DNA from: Acinetobacter baumannii | Lineage (GTDB): Bacteria; Pseudomonadota; Gammaproteobacteria; Pseudomonadales; Moraxellaceae | Direction: 5' to 3' | Assembly (NCBI RefSeq): GCF_009759685.1 | Contig: NZ_CP046654.1 | Span: 558,001 to 622,000 of the forward strand | Length of the DNA: 64,000 nt | The notes under the pieces: generated by a model | The model's database searches: none | What the model saw: only the letters and a program-made list of their open reading frames with translations | What the model was told of the DNA's origin: nothing | Translations under genes and position numbers: made by a program | Shown: in pieces, positions 63,105 to 64,000 of the stretch | How positions within the stretch are numbered: position 1 is the first letter of the stretch | How the letters are laid out: every line of letters begins with the position of its first letter

Positions 63105-64000
63105 ATGAAATTAAAACATCTGAGCACTGCAATGATTTTAGCAACGCTGCCTGCAACTGGGGTTTTTGCAGCAGCTTTAGATCGCTCTGGACAGTCAATG
63201 TCTGCGTTCTTCCAACCTGGTAATTACTTTGAAGCTGGTATTTCTATTCTAGACCCAGATGTAGCAGGTAAAGAAGCAGGATCAAGCACAACAAGTCGTA
63301 ACATTGGCGATATGGCTGATGATTATTTTTTCCCAAGTGCAGCCTTAAAATTACAACTTAACGATAAATTTTCTTTTGGTTTACTTTACGATCAACCATT
63401 TGGTTCAGATGCAGAATACACAGGTAATAATGCATTTGTTTCAAACCCAGGGTCTGACTCAGTTTTATCAGCTGGTGCAATTGACGGGATTGTTACTAAA
63501 AAAGCAAAAGAGGCTTTAGTAGCACAAGGTTTACCTGTAAATGATCAAACCTTAGCAATAGCAAAAGGCCAAGTTTTAGCAAGTCCTCAATTTCAACAAC
63601 TTGCTGGTGCTCTTGCTGTAGCAAATAATTATTTAGGTACTGGCGGAACTAAAGTAGAGGTAGATACACAAAACTTATCTTTTGTATTTGGTTATCAACC
63701 AACTAAAAACTTTAACTTCTATGCAGGCCCTGTATTACAAACCGTTAAAGGTAATGTAAGTTTACGAGGTCAAGCTTATAGCCTTTATAATGGTTATGAT
63801 GCAAGTATTAAAGAAACTACTGGTGCTGGTTGGTTAGCAGGTGCTGCTTATCAGATTCCTGAAATCGCACTTAGAGCATCTGTAACTTATCGTTCTGAAA
63901 TTGATCACAAAGTAAATATTGATGAAAATTTATCTATATTAAATTTCCCTGGTCTTACTTCAGTATTGGCTGGTTTAGACGTTCCAGCATCTAAACTTCA
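63105..64000 (+). CDS. FadL-type outer-membrane fatty acid transporter, 5' part (cut by window end)
   Basis: The open frame runs from ATG 63105, with AAGGAAAG upstream, to the last base, so the gene is incomplete here. About 298 codons are visible. A signal peptide ends near FAA-ALDRSG, followed by the FadL N-terminal pattern GQSMSAFFQPGNYFEAG and PSAALKLQLNDKFSFGLLYD and DQPFGSDAEYTGNN. These resemble FadL/TodX long-chain fatty acid channels; ...YRSEIDHKVNI is the usual barrel strand. It follows a long 597-bp upstream region. Confidence 0.85.
   Translation, partial: MKLKHLSTAMILATLPATGVFAAALDRSGQSMSAFFQPGNYFEAGISILDPDVAGKEAGSSTTSRNIGDMADDYFFPSAALKLQLNDKFSFGLLYDQPFGSDAEYTGNNAFVSNPGSDSVLSAGAIDGIVTKKAKEALVAQGLPVNDQTLAIAKGQVLASPQFQQLAGALAVANNYLGTGGTKVEVDTQNLSFVFGYQPTKNFNFYAGPVLQTVKGNVSLRGQAYSLYNGYDASIKETTGAGWLAGAAYQIPEIALRASVTYRSEIDHKVNIDENLSILNFPGLTSVLAGLDVPASKL

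Overview
The window is ordinary core chromosome of an Acinetobacter, most likely a member of the A. calcoaceticus-baumannii complex. This rests on recognising three loci by sequence: the AdeIJK efflux operon, the pmrCAB lipid A modification operon, and a DcaP-type porin with a glutamine-rich N-terminal coiled coil. The AT-rich base use, the gltA/rpoD/lipB neighbourhood and the family-typical housekeeping proteins agree. I did not assign a species. I found no prophage, insertion sequence, CRISPR array, defence island or toxin-antitoxin pair.

Layout. Positions 1-7 kb hold the 3' end of citrate synthase, a DUF1289 protein, tRNA uridine hydroxylase TrhO, two small conserved proteins, sigma-70 RpoD, a YbeD-like protein and LipB. 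Positions 6.7-11.7 kb hold a sterol-carrier-like protein coupled to an iron alcohol dehydrogenase, a PuuP-like amine importer, a divergent HxlR/flavodoxin pair and TrmL. Positions 11.7-20.5 kb hold CysG, SerS, a lipoprotein, LolA, ribosomal proteins L27 and L21, IspB and a large membrane protein of the misleadingly named 'site-specific recombinase' family. Positions 20.6-27.3 kb hold a PAP2 phosphatase followed at once by adeI-adeJ-adeK. Its promoter has a -10 hexamer buried in a perfect 10-4-10 inverted repeat, a strong candidate repressor site.

Positions 27.3-37 kb hold a YbjQ pair, SnoaL-like and SDR proteins, an unrecognised helical protein, ValS, a methyltransferase, a J-domain protein, and an AEC transporter divergent from a LysR regulator. 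Positions 37-43.3 kb hold an ammonium transporter behind a sigma-54-like promoter, a second PAP2 protein, and pmrC-pmrA-pmrB transcribed towards it; a candidate PmrA box precedes pmrC. Positions 43.3-50 kb hold the DcaP-like porin, an MFS permease, an acyltransferase, a patatin lipoprotein and an NfeD/SPFH pair. Positions 50-58.3 kb hold YjbR, IspA, PrpF, AroP, tRNA-Arg(CCU), HchA, a quinone oxidoreductase with its AraC regulator, and UppP. Positions 58.6-64 kb hold a PaaX-like regulator next to a fatty acid desaturase, an AraC/NAD(P)H oxidoreductase divergent pair, and the start of a FadL-type outer-membrane protein cut by the window edge.

Common themes are envelope and lipid handling (AdeIJK, PmrCAB, two PAP2 proteins, LolA, UppP, IspA/IspB, patatin, acyltransferase, desaturase, FadL) and small regulator-oxidoreductase pairs that probably answer quinone or electrophile stress. 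The most useful new-looking signals are regulatory: well-formed dyads or promoter elements ahead of pap2-adeIJK, pmrC, amt, the LysR/AEC pair and the porin. No wholly new multigene system is evident.
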